A stretch of 64,000 bases of DNA from Donghicola tyrosinivorans. Its GTDB lineage: Bacteria; Pseudomonadota; Alphaproteobacteria; Rhodobacterales; Rhodobacteraceae. A program made the position numbers and the translations under genes. Below, piece by piece: positions 40,000-51,507 of this stretch (within the stretch, counting starts at the first letter, position 1; each line of letters begins with the position of its first letter). Location: the NCBI RefSeq assembly GCF_003003355.1, contig NZ_PVTQ01000002.1, positions 310,001 through 374,000 on the forward strand, in the 5' to 3' direction. The notes beneath the pieces were generated by a model. It saw only the letters and a program-made list of their open reading frames with translations. It ran no database searches and was not told where the DNA came from.

Positions 40000-40815
40000 A
40001 TGGATATGAAAGACGTTGCCGCACGCGGACTGGTTCTGCTTGGCTGTGGCAAGATGGGCTCGGCCATGCTGGCGGGCTGGTTGAAGGGTGGACTGCCGAA
40101 AACTTCGGTCTGGGTCATTGATCCGCATCCTTCCGATTGGGTTCAGGCGCAGGGCGTTCATGTGAATGCCGAATTGCCCGCCGATCCCGCTTTGGTTCTG
40201 ATCGCAGTGAAACCCCAGATGATGGGCGCGGCTCTGCCCACGCTGGCGGCGATGGGCGGCGGTAGGACGCTGTTTGTCTCGGTCGCGGCGGGCACGCCTT
40301 TGGCCGCCTATGAGGCCGCATTGGGTGCAGGCAGCCCCATCGTGCGCTGTATGCCCAACACGCCTGCGGCCGTGGGGCAGGGGATCACTGCGCTGATCGG
40401 CAACAGCTTTGTCACCGAAGAGCAAGTGGCCCTGTCCGAGGCGCTGTTGCAGGCCGTAGGCCAGACTGTGCGTTTGGAGGCAGAAGAGCAGATGGATGCG
40501 GTGACGGCGCTGTCGGGCTCGGGTCCGGCCTATGTCTTCCACATGATCGAATGTCTGGCCGCCGCGGGCGAGGCCGAGGGGTTGTCGCCCGAATTGGCGA
40601 TGAAACTGGCGCAGGCGACTGTGGCAGGCGCAGGGGCTTTGGCCGAAGGGTCCGAGGACAGCCCCAGCCAACTGCGCGTAAACGTGACCAGCCCCAATGG
40701 CACCACGCAGGCGGGGCTTGAGGTGTTGATGGATGAAGGTGCTGGTTTGCCGCCCCTGATCCGCGCCACCGTCAAGGCTGCGGCTGATCGCAGTCGGGAG
40801 TTGGGCCGTGGTTGA
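40000..40815 (+). CDS. proC: pyrroline-5-carboxylate reductase
   Basis: 271 residues. Last step of proline synthesis. Rossmann motif LVLLGCGKMGSAMLAGW, later VRCMPNTPAAVGQGITAL and the signature ALSGSGPAYVFHMIECLA. RBS GGGGATAATCTG upstream is modest. Its stop overlaps the start of the tRNA-binding protein gene by 8 nt. Confidence 0.94.
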   Translation: MDMKDVAARGLVLLGCGKMGSAMLAGWLKGGLPKTSVWVIDPHPSDWVQAQGVHVNAELPADPALVLIAVKPQMMGAALPTLAAMGGGRTLFVSVAAGTPLAAYEAALGAGSPIVRCMPNTPAAVGQGITALIGNSFVTEEQVALSEALLQAVGQTVRLEAEEQMDAVTALSGSGPAYVFHMIECLAAAGEAEGLSPELAMKLAQATVAGAGALAEGSEDSPSQLRVNVTSPNGTTQAGLEVLMDEGAGLPPLIRATVKAAADRSRELGRG

Positions 40816-41146
40816 GATTTCATACGACGATTTCGCCAAGGTCGATATCCGCGTGGGCGAGGTCACCCGAGCCGAGCCCTACCCTGAAGCACGCAAGCCC
40901 GCCATCAAGCTCTGGATCGATTTCGGGGCGGAGATTGGTGAAAAACGATCAAGCGCGCAGATCACCGTCCATTACACCCCCGAGGAACTGGTGGGGCGTA
41001 AGGTCATGGCCGTGGTGAACTTTCCCCCGCGCCAGATCGGCAAGTTCATGTCCGAAATTCTGGTTCTGGGTTTTCACGATGCAGATGATGCGGTTGTGCT
41101 GGCTGTGCCGGATAAGGATGCGCCGGTGGGCGCAAAACTATGCTGA
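40808..41146 (+). CDS. csaA: tRNA-binding domain protein (CsaA-like)
   Basis: 112 residues, a single OB-fold EMAP-II type domain: FAKVDIRVGEVTRAEPYPEARKPAIKLWIDFG ... SSAQITVHYTPEELVGRKVMAVVNFPPRQIGKFMSEILVLGF. CsaA proteins bind tRNA or act as export chaperones. The start is a GTG at 40808, inside the end of proC (8-nt overlap), and the stop overlaps the next gene (41140), so all three are coupled. Confidence 0.88.
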   Translation: MVEISYDDFAKVDIRVGEVTRAEPYPEARKPAIKLWIDFGAEIGEKRSSAQITVHYTPEELVGRKVMAVVNFPPRQIGKFMSEILVLGFHDADDAVVLAVPDKDAPVGAKLC

Positions 41147-42090
41147 AGCTCTTGATCACCCGCCCGCTGCCCGAGCGCGTCGTGGCCGCATGTGAAGGCT
41201 TTGATGTGACTGTGCGCGCTGACGTGCTGCCCATGAGCGGTGATGAGATGCGGGCCTCTCTGCGGGACTATGACGTAGTGCTGCCGACCTTGCGGGACAT
41301 GTATTCGGCGGAGGTCTTTGCGGATGTCACCGCGCCTCGATGCAAGCTGCTGGCGAATTTTGGTGTGGGGTATAACCACATCGATGTAGTTGCCGCGCGT
41401 GCGGCGGGGATCGAGGTCACGAACACCCCCGGCGCGGTCACAGACGCGACCGCCGACATTGCGATGACGCTGATGCTGATGGTTACACGCCGCGCGGGGG
41501 AAGGCGAGCGGCTGGTGCGTTCAGGCGCTTGGACCGGTTGGCATCCGACGCAATTGCTTGGTATGCACCTAAGCGGCAAGCGTGTGGGTGTCTTGGGCAT
41601 GGGCCGGATTGGTCAAGCCATCGCACGGCGCTGTCACTACGGGTTCGATATGGCAGTGCATTACTGTTCGCGCAGCCCGAAAGAGGCGGTGATGGAGACG
41701 ACGTGGCATGCGTCGCCCGCCGAGCTGGCCGCAGCAGTGGACGTGCTGGTTGTAGCGGTCCCAGGTGGCGCCGAGACCCGACATTTGGTGGACGCCGAGG
41801 TTTTGCAGGCTTTGGGGCCGCAGAGCTATCTTGTGAATATCGCGCGTGGCGACGTGGTTGATGAGGCGGCGCTGATTGCCGCGTTGGAGGCCGGAGAGAT
41901 CGCGGGCGCGGGCTTGGACGTCTATGAGTACGAGCCTGAGGTGCCGGAGGTGCTGTTGCAGCGGGATGATGTGGTGCTGTTGCCTCATTTGGGAACTGCT
42001 GCGCTGGAGGTTCGTGAAGCCATGGGACTGGTCGCCGTGGAGAACGTGTGCGCGTTTTTGGACGGACGTGAATTACCGAACCGCGTCTGA
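41140..42090 (+). CDS. D-2-hydroxyacid dehydrogenase (glyoxylate/hydroxypyruvate reductase type)
   Basis: 316 residues. NAD(P)-binding motif GVLGMGRIGQAIARRC, Arg in VNIARGDVVDEAALI, Glu in EPEVPEVLLQ and catalytic His in LLPHLGTAALEVREAMG. This fits the GyaR/GhrB group reducing glyoxylate or hydroxypyruvate. Translationally coupled to csaA by a 7-nt overlap. A pair of GC hairpins follows. Confidence 0.9.
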   Translation: MLKLLITRPLPERVVAACEGFDVTVRADVLPMSGDEMRASLRDYDVVLPTLRDMYSAEVFADVTAPRCKLLANFGVGYNHIDVVAARAAGIEVTNTPGAVTDATADIAMTLMLMVTRRAGEGERLVRSGAWTGWHPTQLLGMHLSGKRVGVLGMGRIGQAIARRCHYGFDMAVHYCSRSPKEAVMETTWHASPAELAAAVDVLVVAVPGGAETRHLVDAEVLQALGPQSYLVNIARGDVVDEAALIAALEAGEIAGAGLDVYEYEPEVPEVLLQRDDVVLLPHLGTAALEVREAMGLVAVENVCAFLDGRELPNRV

Positions 42091-42126
42091 GGGGCGCTGC
42101 CCCTCTTGGGGCCTTGCCGGCCCCAA
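42091..42126. terminator. paired GC hairpins between convergent genes
   Basis: GGGGC-GCT-GCCCC (42091-42103), then TTGGGGCC-TTGCC-GGCCCCAA (42106-42126). The T run is weak on both strands, so they may terminate inefficiently. The stretch CCCCGAGGTATTTTAACC that follows (42132-42149) is of a kind I associate with dispersed Rhodobacterales intergenic repeats. Confidence 0.55.
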
Positions 42127-42159
42127 TTCACCCCGAGGTATTTTAACCAAGATGAATGG

Positions 42160-42753
42160 TTAGGAGTGCGCTTTGGGGTCGCCGATGGCCTCTCGGAAGT
42201 GCTTGCGGCAGAGGGAGATGTAGGTTTCGTTGCCGCCGATTTGGACTTGGTCGCCGGAGGTTTGGACTGTGCCGTCGGCGGCTTTGCGGATGACCATGGT
42301 GGCCTTTTTTCCGCAGTGGCAGATGGTGCGGACTTCGCGCATTTCGTCGGCGAGGGCGAGGAGGGCGGCGGAGCCGGGGAAGAGCTGTCCGAGGAAGTCG
42401 ACGCGCAGGCCGTAGCACATCACGGGGATCTTCAGATCGTCTACGACGCGGGCCAGTTGCCAGACTTGTTCGGGCTGGAGGAATTGGGCCTCATCTATAA
42501 AAACGCAAGCGAAATCATGGGTTTTCTTGCGGATTCGGATCTTTTCGCAGAGGTCATCTTTGGTTGTGAAAGTGTCCGCGTCTGCCCCTATTCCGATGCG
42601 GCTGGCGATGCGTCCTTGGCCGGCTCTGCCGTCGATGGCGGCGGTGAGCAGGTAGGTTTGCATACCGCGTTCCTGATAGTTGTAGGAGGCCTGCAAAAGC
42701 ACGGTGCTTTTGCCTGCGTTCATCGTGGAATAGTGGAAGTAGAGCTTTGCCAT
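42160..42753 (-). CDS. tdk: thymidine kinase
   Basis: 197 residues. Phosphorylates deoxythymidine. P-loop KLYFHYSTMNAGKSTVLLQ, catalytic region CVFIDEAQFL, zinc Cys pairs in ICHCGKKA and YISLCRKHF. The ATG at 42753 is used. The frame stays open upstream through MTFAIRLPAAIQTLKAVP from an ATG at 42807, so an 18-residue longer form cannot be excluded (see findings). Confidence 0.93.
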   Translation of the reverse strand: MAKLYFHYSTMNAGKSTVLLQASYNYQERGMQTYLLTAAIDGRAGQGRIASRIGIGADADTFTTKDDLCEKIRIRKKTHDFACVFIDEAQFLQPEQVWQLARVVDDLKIPVMCYGLRVDFLGQLFPGSAALLALADEMREVRTICHCGKKATMVIRKAADGTVQTSGDQVQIGGNETYISLCRKHFREAIGDPKAHS

Positions 42754-42789
42754 AGGTACAGCTTTTAACGTCTGGATCGCGGCTGGCAA

Positions 42790-42810
42790 GCGTATGGCAA
42801 ACGTCATGAC
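42790..42810 (-). repeat. 21-bp leader repeat, copy 2 (upstream of tdk)
   Basis: Identical over 21 bp to 21370-21390, on the same strand and at nearly the same distance (37 nt versus 41 nt) from the start codon of the following gene. See findings. Confidence 0.8.
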
Positions 42811-42885
42811 GTAACGGGCGGTACGTTCGCAATTTTTTAACCCGATTTGCGGAAGGTGGGGACATCGATCTTGATGAGGTGCCCC

Positions 42886-43335
42886 ATGCTGATTCCCGAA
42901 GCCCGAACTGCCACCCAGCGCCAGAACCATGGTTATCTGATGGATGTCATGGCCCAGTTGGAGTGGGACATGCATCAGCCGATCATCGCGCGGCGGCGCA
43001 TTCCGCCGGAATGGCGGGAGATTTATGACCGGCGGTTCGAGAGCCGGAAAAAGAAGGTGACCCTGTGGGTGGAAGAGGACGTGGTGCGGTTCTTCAAGAA
43101 ACAGGGGGCGGGCTACACCACGCGAATGAACAAGGTGCTGGTGGCCTTCATGCTGGCGCGGCTGTCGGGGCTGATCGTCCACCGCGACACGGCGGAAGAG
43201 TTTCTGGAAAGCGATCTACAAAAGCGTAGCGATGGCGAGCGGCACCAGTTCGGGGATACGGATCAGTATGAGGCGGACCTGTTCGAGGGGGCGCGGTTGC
43301 GGCGGGCGGCTCGGGAAGGGGGTGATGGGTGGTAG
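42886..43335 (+). CDS. BrnA-type antitoxin-like protein
   Basis: 149 residues. The segment KKKVTLWVEEDVVRFFKKQGAGYTTRMNKVLVAFMLARLSGLI matches the ribbon-helix-helix BrnA domain, normally the antitoxin and autorepressor of the BrnT RNase. No BrnT gene is adjacent on either strand, so this is an orphan, perhaps a regulator. The ATG at 42886 is chosen for GAGG 7-8 nt upstream; ATG 42874 or TTG 42847 would lengthen it. It borders the AT-rich island. Confidence 0.7.
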   Translation: MLIPEARTATQRQNHGYLMDVMAQLEWDMHQPIIARRRIPPEWREIYDRRFESRKKKVTLWVEEDVVRFFKKQGAGYTTRMNKVLVAFMLARLSGLIVHRDTAEEFLESDLQKRSDGERHQFGDTDQYEADLFEGARLRRAAREGGDGW

Positions 43336-43713
43336 TTGGTGATATGAGATAAAGCCTCGTTTGCGCTATGGCTTAAATGTAGCTTGGCAGTGCTGTGATA
43401 GGGGCTGATTAACGCGTGAAGTACGACGAAGAAATTCCAGGAAAGCGACATTCATCGTAAGGCTTAGCGAGGCGGACTGAACCTTATCCTGAAAACGTTT
43501 TAATTTTCTGAGAAAGATCTTTTTTAGCGTCTTATGAGCCACCTTCACTTTTATTCTGGTGCGGTATCAGGCCGAGTGACGACTTTCGTGTGTGATAGAA
43601 CGCTGGAAATAAGTCTAGTATTGTTGAATTAATTCGATCGACTTAATTTAGGATTGATGCCTTTGGCATCACTTAATTATAGAGGGTGTCACATAGATTA
43701 ATAGGATGAATTT
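43336..43713. other. AT-rich non-coding stretch before the DUF3800 gene
   Basis: 378 nt without a convincing gene. Base composition shifts abruptly toward A+T just past the BrnA-like stop. It holds the near-perfect dyad at 43627-43648, and a hairpin TGATGCC-TTT-GGCATCA (43655-43671) flanked by ACTTAATT on both sides (43641-43648, 43671-43678 region). No transposase remnant or tRNA end is visible. Confidence 0.6.
43627..43648. promoter_or_regulatory. 22-bp near-perfect dyad, candidate operator
   Basis: Arms AATTAATTCGA and TCGACTTAATT, symmetric except for one pair (T against C at the seventh position). Contains the palindrome TCGATCGA at its centre. It lies 66 nt before the DUF3800 start. 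Confidence 0.5.
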
Positions 43714-44565
43714 ATGCACTTCTTTTATTTAGACGAGACAGGATGTTCGGGCGAAAATCTCAACGATGCTCAAAAGGTATTCGTTCTTGGAGGTGTTTCT
43801 GTAAAAGACAAGAGCTGGACAAAAGTATGCAAGAATTTCACGGCGATTATCTCCAATTTTTTTGATGGTCAAATTCCCGCGGGTTTTGAACTGCATTCAC
43901 ATGAATTGATGTACTGTAATGGGCCGTTCCAGGGGCGCTCCCGTCGAGAGGTGGATCAACTTGCTTTCGATATCTTGGATTTGATTATCAACCATAGTAT
44001 CGGAGTTCATTCGACGGCAATCGATAAGACTAAATTGGGGGCGATCCCACTTGAGGATCGCGACGCTGCTCATGACATTGTCTCTGGTTCGAGTCCTTAC
44101 ATGATCGCCTTCAATTATATGATTAGCTATGTTGAGCGATATGTGAAGAAGCAATTGGGGCAATCCGCTCGGGGGATGTTCATTATCGACATAAAGGACG
44201 ACATGCACGAGCATATTGACAGATTGACCGCCTTTAGGCGTTACAAGGTTGCCCAAGCACGGCGTCTCAAGTGGGTAGTCGAATTTAGCTATCCGGTTGA
44301 TTCAGAGAAACATCCCATGATTCAGTTATCCGATTTTGTGATTTATATTATTAGAAAGTTTCTTGAGATCGACTTGGGATATGAAGACCCTCCAGCACAA
44401 GCGAAGGACTTTTATGCGCGAGCTTATCAAAAAGTCTCAGAACAGGTGAAGTGGCAAACTTTGTTGGAAGTGCCTGGACGTGAAGAAGCTGGTTTGAACG
44501 AGGTTCTCTCGCAATGTTTCGTAAAACACTCTCCTAGATGGAAGACGAAATTTGGAATCGTATAG
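43714..44565 (+). CDS. DUF3800 domain protein
   Basis: 283 residues. DUF3800 hallmarks: MHFFYLDETGCSG at the N-terminus (Asp7, Glu8) and MIQLSDFVIYIIRKFLE near residue 207, the QLxD element. The acidic residues suggest an RNase H-like metal site, but that is inference. Clearly more AT-rich than its neighbours and with different codon use, pointing to horizontal transfer. DUF3800 genes are often found in mobile or defence neighbourhoods, but no partner is present here. A perfect hairpin terminator follows. Confidence 0.8.
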   Translation: MHFFYLDETGCSGENLNDAQKVFVLGGVSVKDKSWTKVCKNFTAIISNFFDGQIPAGFELHSHELMYCNGPFQGRSRREVDQLAFDILDLIINHSIGVHSTAIDKTKLGAIPLEDRDAAHDIVSGSSPYMIAFNYMISYVERYVKKQLGQSARGMFIIDIKDDMHEHIDRLTAFRRYKVAQARRLKWVVEFSYPVDSEKHPMIQLSDFVIYIIRKFLEIDLGYEDPPAQAKDFYARAYQKVSEQVKWQTLLEVPGREEAGLNEVLSQCFVKHSPRWKTKFGIV

Positions 44566-44575
44566 AAAGTGTAAA

Positions 44576-44599
44576 AAGGGCGCCCTAGGGCGCCCTTAA
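44576..44599. terminator. bidirectional terminator between DUF3800 gene and carB
   Basis: Perfect 10-bp stem AAGGGCGCCC / GGGCGCCCTT with a 2-nt loop; TTTTTAC on the minus strand, TTAATCG on plus. Confidence 0.8.
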
Positions 44600-44624
44600 T
44601 CGTTTCTAGCAAAGTGTCGCAGGG

Positions 44625-47957
<3,333 letters not shown>

Positions 47958-48203
47958 GTTCGTATCCTCAGGCTGGCAGATCGAGCGCGGAAGGGGTCGC
48001 GCAAATTGTCGTGCGTTATAGACAACGACGCCCCGTCTGCAAGGGGGGATAGGCCGTAAGTTGGCTATCCGTAAAGCTCGCAAAAGGACGGGGACGGATT
48101 CCTTTGGGAAAAGGGCGGAAAAATCACTGGGGAGGCGTTTTCTTTCCTGTTCTTCCCTGTGTATTCCCCTAACTCCGACGTGGTGCGCAATAAGGACAGT
48201 GGC

Positions 48204-49328
48204 TTGCAGATTCGTTTTGATCATGGACCAGCGGGGGAAGGCACCCGTTTTTCCGCGCCGCTGCGGCTGATCGAGGCGTATGAGCCGGCGGATGTGCCTG
48301 CGGCGCTTGAGGCTTTGGATGCTGCTTTAACGGCGGGCGATTGGCTGGCGGGCTATGCCAGCTATGAGCTGGGCTATGCGTTAGAGCCGAAGCTGTCGGG
48401 CCGGATGCCTGCGGCGCGGCGGCTGCCGCTGTTGCGGTTCGGGGTTTACGCTGCGCCGGATCGCTGTGATCTGCCCGCGGCTGCAGGGGATGCGGGTGCG
48501 CCGCGCCCGTTGTGGTCTGAAGAGCGTTACGCGGACGCATTTGGGCAGTTGCACGGGTTGATCGGTGCGGGAGACCTGTATCAAGCCAATCTGACCTTTC
48601 CGCTAGAGACCAAGGTGTCTGGCGATGTGGCCGCCGTTTATGCGGCCTTAGTAGAGGCGCAGCCGGTAAAGCATGGGGCTTTGGTGATGCAGGAGGGCTT
48701 GCCCGCGCTGCTGTCCCGCAGTCCCGAGCTGTTTTTCCGTCTGGACGGGCAGGGGGGCATTGCGACCCGCCCGATGAAGGGCACTCAGCCCCGCAGCGAT
48801 GATCCGGTTGAGGATGCGCGGCGCAAGGCGTGGCTATCGCGGGACGAAAAGAACCGCGCCGAGAACCTGATGATTGTGGATTTGCTGCGCAACGACCTGA
48901 GCCGTGTGGCCAAGGCGGGCAGCGTGAAGGTGCCTGAGCTGTTCCATGTGGAAAGCTATGCGACCGTGCACCAGATGGTCTCTTTGGTGACAGGCCAGTT
49001 GCAGGAGGGTGCCGGTTTGGGCGCGATTTTGCGGGCTTTGTTCCCTTGCGGGTCTATCACCGGTGCGCCCAAGGTGCGGGCGATGCAGGTCATTGATGAT
49101 CTGGAAGGCGCGGCGCGGGACATTTACTGCGGCTCCATCGGGTGGATGGCGCCTGACGGGCGGGCCGAGTTCAACGTGGCGATTCGCACCTTGATGGTTG
49201 AGGCTGGCGGCGCGGCCCGTTTGAATGTGGGTGGCGGGATCGTTTGGGATTCCACTGCCGCTGCCGAATATGAAGAGGCCCTATGGAAAGCGCGTTACGC
49301 CCACCTCAAGACCCCGATTTCCGCCTGA
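48204..49328 (+). CDS. pabB: aminodeoxychorismate synthase component I
   Basis: 374 residues. Converts chorismate (with the glutaminase subunit) to 4-amino-4-deoxychorismate for folate. Chorismate-binding fold with [20 protein letters not shown] (catalytic Lys), [49 protein letters not shown]. Start uncertain: TTG at 48204 has AAGGAC upstream and gives (M)[13 protein letters not shown] at 48159 or 48180 would add residues but have no RBS. Overlaps the next gene by 46 nt. Confidence 0.9.
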   Translation: MQIRFDHGPAGEGTRFSAPLRLIEAYEPADVPAALEALDAALTAGDWLAGYASYELGYALEPKLSGRMPAARRLPLLRFGVYAAPDRCDLPAAAGDAGAPRPLWSEERYADAFGQLHGLIGAGDLYQANLTFPLETKVSGDVAAVYAALVEAQPVKHGALVMQEGLPALLSRSPELFFRLDGQGGIATRPMKGTQPRSDDPVEDARRKAWLSRDEKNRAENLMIVDLLRNDLSRVAKAGSVKVPELFHVESYATVHQMVSLVTGQLQEGAGLGAILRALFPCGSITGAPKVRAMQVIDDLEGAARDIYCGSIGWMAPDGRAEFNVAIRTLMVEAGGAARLNVGGGIVWDSTAAAEYEEALWKARYAHLKTPISA

Positions 49329-49924
49329 TTGAAACGCTTTTGTGGACGCCCGCAGGGGGCTGCCAGCGCGATGATCTGCACCTGATGCGGCTGCATCATA
49401 GTGCGGGCGTTATGAGGATTGCGCCTGTGGGCGCTGAGGCTCTGCTTGAGGGGTTCTCTGCGGATGGTCCGGCGCGGGTGCGTTTGACCTGCGATGTGGC
49501 TGGGCGCTGCGAGGTGACCTCTGGCCCGTTTGTGCCACTGCCTGAGGGCACGGTGTGGCGACTTGGGCTTGCCAAGACGCAGCTGGATGCGGGCGACGAC
49601 TGGCTGCGCCACAAGACCACGCGGCGGGCTTTGTATGACGCAAACCGCGCGGCGCTGCCCGATGGCGTGGATGAGTTGATCTATATGAATACCCGCGGCG
49701 ATCTGTGTGAGGGGACGATCACCAACCTCTTTGTCCGCAAAGGTGATGTGCTGGTGACGCCGCCGATCTCGGCGGGGTGCTTGCCGGGCGTGCTGAGGTC
49801 CAGCCTGATATGCGCGGGCAAGGCGCGGGTGGGCAAGCTGCGCCAAGAGGATTTGCAGGGCGAGGTCTTCGTGGGCAACAGCCTGCGCGGCTTGATTCCT
49901 GCCAAGCTTGCGGAAACCGCCTAG
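49283..49924 (+). CDS. aminotransferase class IV protein, probable 4-amino-4-deoxychorismate lyase
   Basis: 213 residues. PLP fold-type IV: catalytic Lys in WLRHKTTRRALYDANRAAL and phosphate-binding EGTITNLFVRKGDVLVTPP, SAGCLPGVLRS. Position inside the end of pabB (46-nt overlap) strongly suggests the PabC step, releasing pyruvate to give p-aminobenzoate. It is shorter than most PabC proteins (about 270 residues), lacking part of the N-terminal domain. Confidence 0.85.
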   Translation: MESALRPPQDPDFRLIETLLWTPAGGCQRDDLHLMRLHHSAGVMRIAPVGAEALLEGFSADGPARVRLTCDVAGRCEVTSGPFVPLPEGTVWRLGLAKTQLDAGDDWLRHKTTRRALYDANRAALPDGVDELIYMNTRGDLCEGTITNLFVRKGDVLVTPPISAGCLPGVLRSSLICAGKARVGKLRQEDLQGEVFVGNSLRGLIPAKLAETA

Positions 49925-49993
49925 CGCGTCTGTGAAGGAACGGGGCCGCTGTGACCTGCGTTGAAAAGCCAATGGCTATTTCAGGAGGTACAC

Positions 49994-50674
49994 ATGAGCA
50001 CGACCCTTACATTGCAGACCATCGAGAAAGTGACCCACGACACCCATCATCTGGTGTTCGCCCGTCCCGAGGGTTTTGACATCACGCCCGGTCAAGCCGT
50101 TGACCTGACCTTGCAGCGCGAAGGTTGGCAGGATGAAGCGCGGCCCTTTACGCCGGTGAACACCGAAGGCGAGGATACGGTAGAGTTCGTGATCAAATCC
50201 TACCCCTCGCACCACGGGGTGACCGAGCAGATCGCTGATTTGAAGGAAGGCGAGAAGGTTGACATCTCGGAGCCTTGGGGCGCGATCCATGATGAAGGGC
50301 CCGGCACCTTTATTGCGGGCGGGGCAGGGATCACGCCGTTCATCGCCATTCTGCGGCAGCGTCTTGAGGATAAAGGCACGCTGGGCGGGGCGACGCTGAT
50401 CTTCTCGAACAAGACCGAGAAGGACATCATCCTGCGCGACGAATTCGAGGATATGCCCGGCCTGAAGACCGTTTTTACGGTGACGGATCAGGATATCGCG
50501 AGTGCGGGTGTGCAGACAGCGATGATTGATAAGGAGTTTCTGGCGCCTTACGCGACCTCAAAACACGCGCCCTTTTATCTGTGCGGGCCCGACAAGATGG
50601 TTGAGGAGCTGGAGCAGGATTTGAAGGATCTGGGTGTGCCGGAAGATGCGATCATCCGCGAGGATTTCTCGTAG
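49994..50674 (+). CDS. FAD-dependent flavodoxin/ferredoxin reductase-like protein
   Basis: 226 residues. FNR fold: FAD-binding half with ARPFTPVNTEGEDTVEFVIKSYPSHHGVTEQIADLKEGEKVDISEPWG, then NAD(P) half starting TFIAGGAGITPFIAILRQRL and ending FYLCGPDKMVEELEQDLKDLGVPEDAIIREDF. No Fe-S domain is attached, so it needs a separate electron carrier. The RBS AGGAGGT is perfect and fixes the ATG at 49994. Followed by a strong terminator. Confidence 0.87.
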   Translation: MSTTLTLQTIEKVTHDTHHLVFARPEGFDITPGQAVDLTLQREGWQDEARPFTPVNTEGEDTVEFVIKSYPSHHGVTEQIADLKEGEKVDISEPWGAIHDEGPGTFIAGGAGITPFIAILRQRLEDKGTLGGATLIFSNKTEKDIILRDEFEDMPGLKTVFTVTDQDIASAGVQTAMIDKEFLAPYATSKHAPFYLCGPDKMVEELEQDLKDLGVPEDAIIREDFS

Positions 50675-50710
50675 GCCACATCGCGGCGCATAATCGCTGT
50701 CTTGAAAAAG

Positions 50711-50745
50711 GCCGCGCCGGTGGAGGGACCGGCGCGGCTGTTTTT
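50711..50745 (+). terminator. intrinsic terminator after the flavin reductase gene
   Basis: Perfect 11-bp stem GCCGCGCCGGT / ACCGGCGCGGC, GGAGGG loop, then TGTTTTT. Confidence 0.9.
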
Positions 50746-50764
50746 ATGACTTGTGACGCTGAGG

Positions 50765-51193
50765 TCAATGGGCCCGACTGCACCGCGCTTTGCGGTTCAG
50801 CCGCGAGGCCACCCGCAGCAGGGTGTGCAGGGCAATGTCCTGCGGCAAGGGGATTGCGTCCTCTTGCGCGGCGGGCAGCAGATCGTCACTGCGGGCGCAG
50901 GCATATGCGTGGGGCACATCGGCGAAACGCCCTTTGCAGGCGTTAGCCACTTGGTAGGCATCGGTGATCAGAAGGGCGATCTCGGTGCCGTTGGCGGGGG
51001 CCGCGAAATAGGCTTCGGCCTCAGCAAGGGTGGGGAAGGTCAGACGCGCGGGGGCGTCCAGTTCTTCGGCCAGAACCCGCAGGACGGGATCGGGCAAGGC
51101 GGTGCCGACGATGACAAGACTTCGGGCCAGAGCCTGAGGCGCGTCACTATCGGGCCTCTGCCCGTCGCGGGCAGAAAGCGGTGCGTAGAACAT
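50765..51193 (-). CDS. hypothetical protein, receiver-like
   Basis: 142 residues, unrecognised. Alternating beta/alpha pattern: SLVIVGTALPDPVLRVLAEEL, then ARLTFPTLAEAEAYFA, EIALLITDAYQVANACKG with an Asp after a hydrophobic strand, and AIPLPQDIALHTLLRVASRLNRK at the end. This recalls a degenerate response-regulator receiver domain but lacks the acidic pair at the first strand. RBS GGAGG is 9-10 nt before the ATG. It converges on the flavin reductase gene. Function unknown. Confidence 0.6.
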   Translation of the reverse strand: MFYAPLSARDGQRPDSDAPQALARSLVIVGTALPDPVLRVLAEELDAPARLTFPTLAEAEAYFAAPANGTEIALLITDAYQVANACKGRFADVPHAYACARSDDLLPAAQEDAIPLPQDIALHTLLRVASRLNRKARCSRAH

Positions 51194-51507
51194 AATAGTG
51201 CCTCCATCATTATTAGGCCGCCATGAGGGAAGGGAGGGGCGGCATACTGGTTAACAGCGGCGGGTGCCGCGGTGATGTTCTTTGCGCAGGGCGCGGGAGG
51301 GGGGCGCCCCATGCATGTTTGCACTACGCAACTTGCGTTGCTGCATCAGTGTACCACGGGCAGTGGTGGCTGCCCAAGGCAGGTGTTCCTCACCTTGTGG
51401 TGAGGGCGACATTGGTCCGGTCTTTGCCCGAATGTGTGGCTATGGGCGGGTGCCGCGTTCAGGGATAAAGATACGTCACTTGAACAAACCGGAAGAAAGC
51501 CCGCACG
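51194..51507. other. 314-nt gap without a gene
   Basis: Non-coding on inspection; the short open frames here have no ribosome-binding sites. It must hold the promoters of the divergent flanking genes. The only notable structure is a 13-bp palindrome ACGCAA-C-TTGCGT at 51326-51338 in a TGC/GCA-rich stretch. Confidence 0.5.

Noticed and set aside
42886..44565. Complete toxin-antitoxin module
   Set aside because: BrnA-like protein lacks BrnT, and the DUF3800 gene is 378 nt away with its own signals; no small toxin frame was found between them.
51223..51468. 81-codon frame in the gap before the GNAT gene
   Set aside because: No RBS, atypical composition, and no recognisable features; treated as non-coding.
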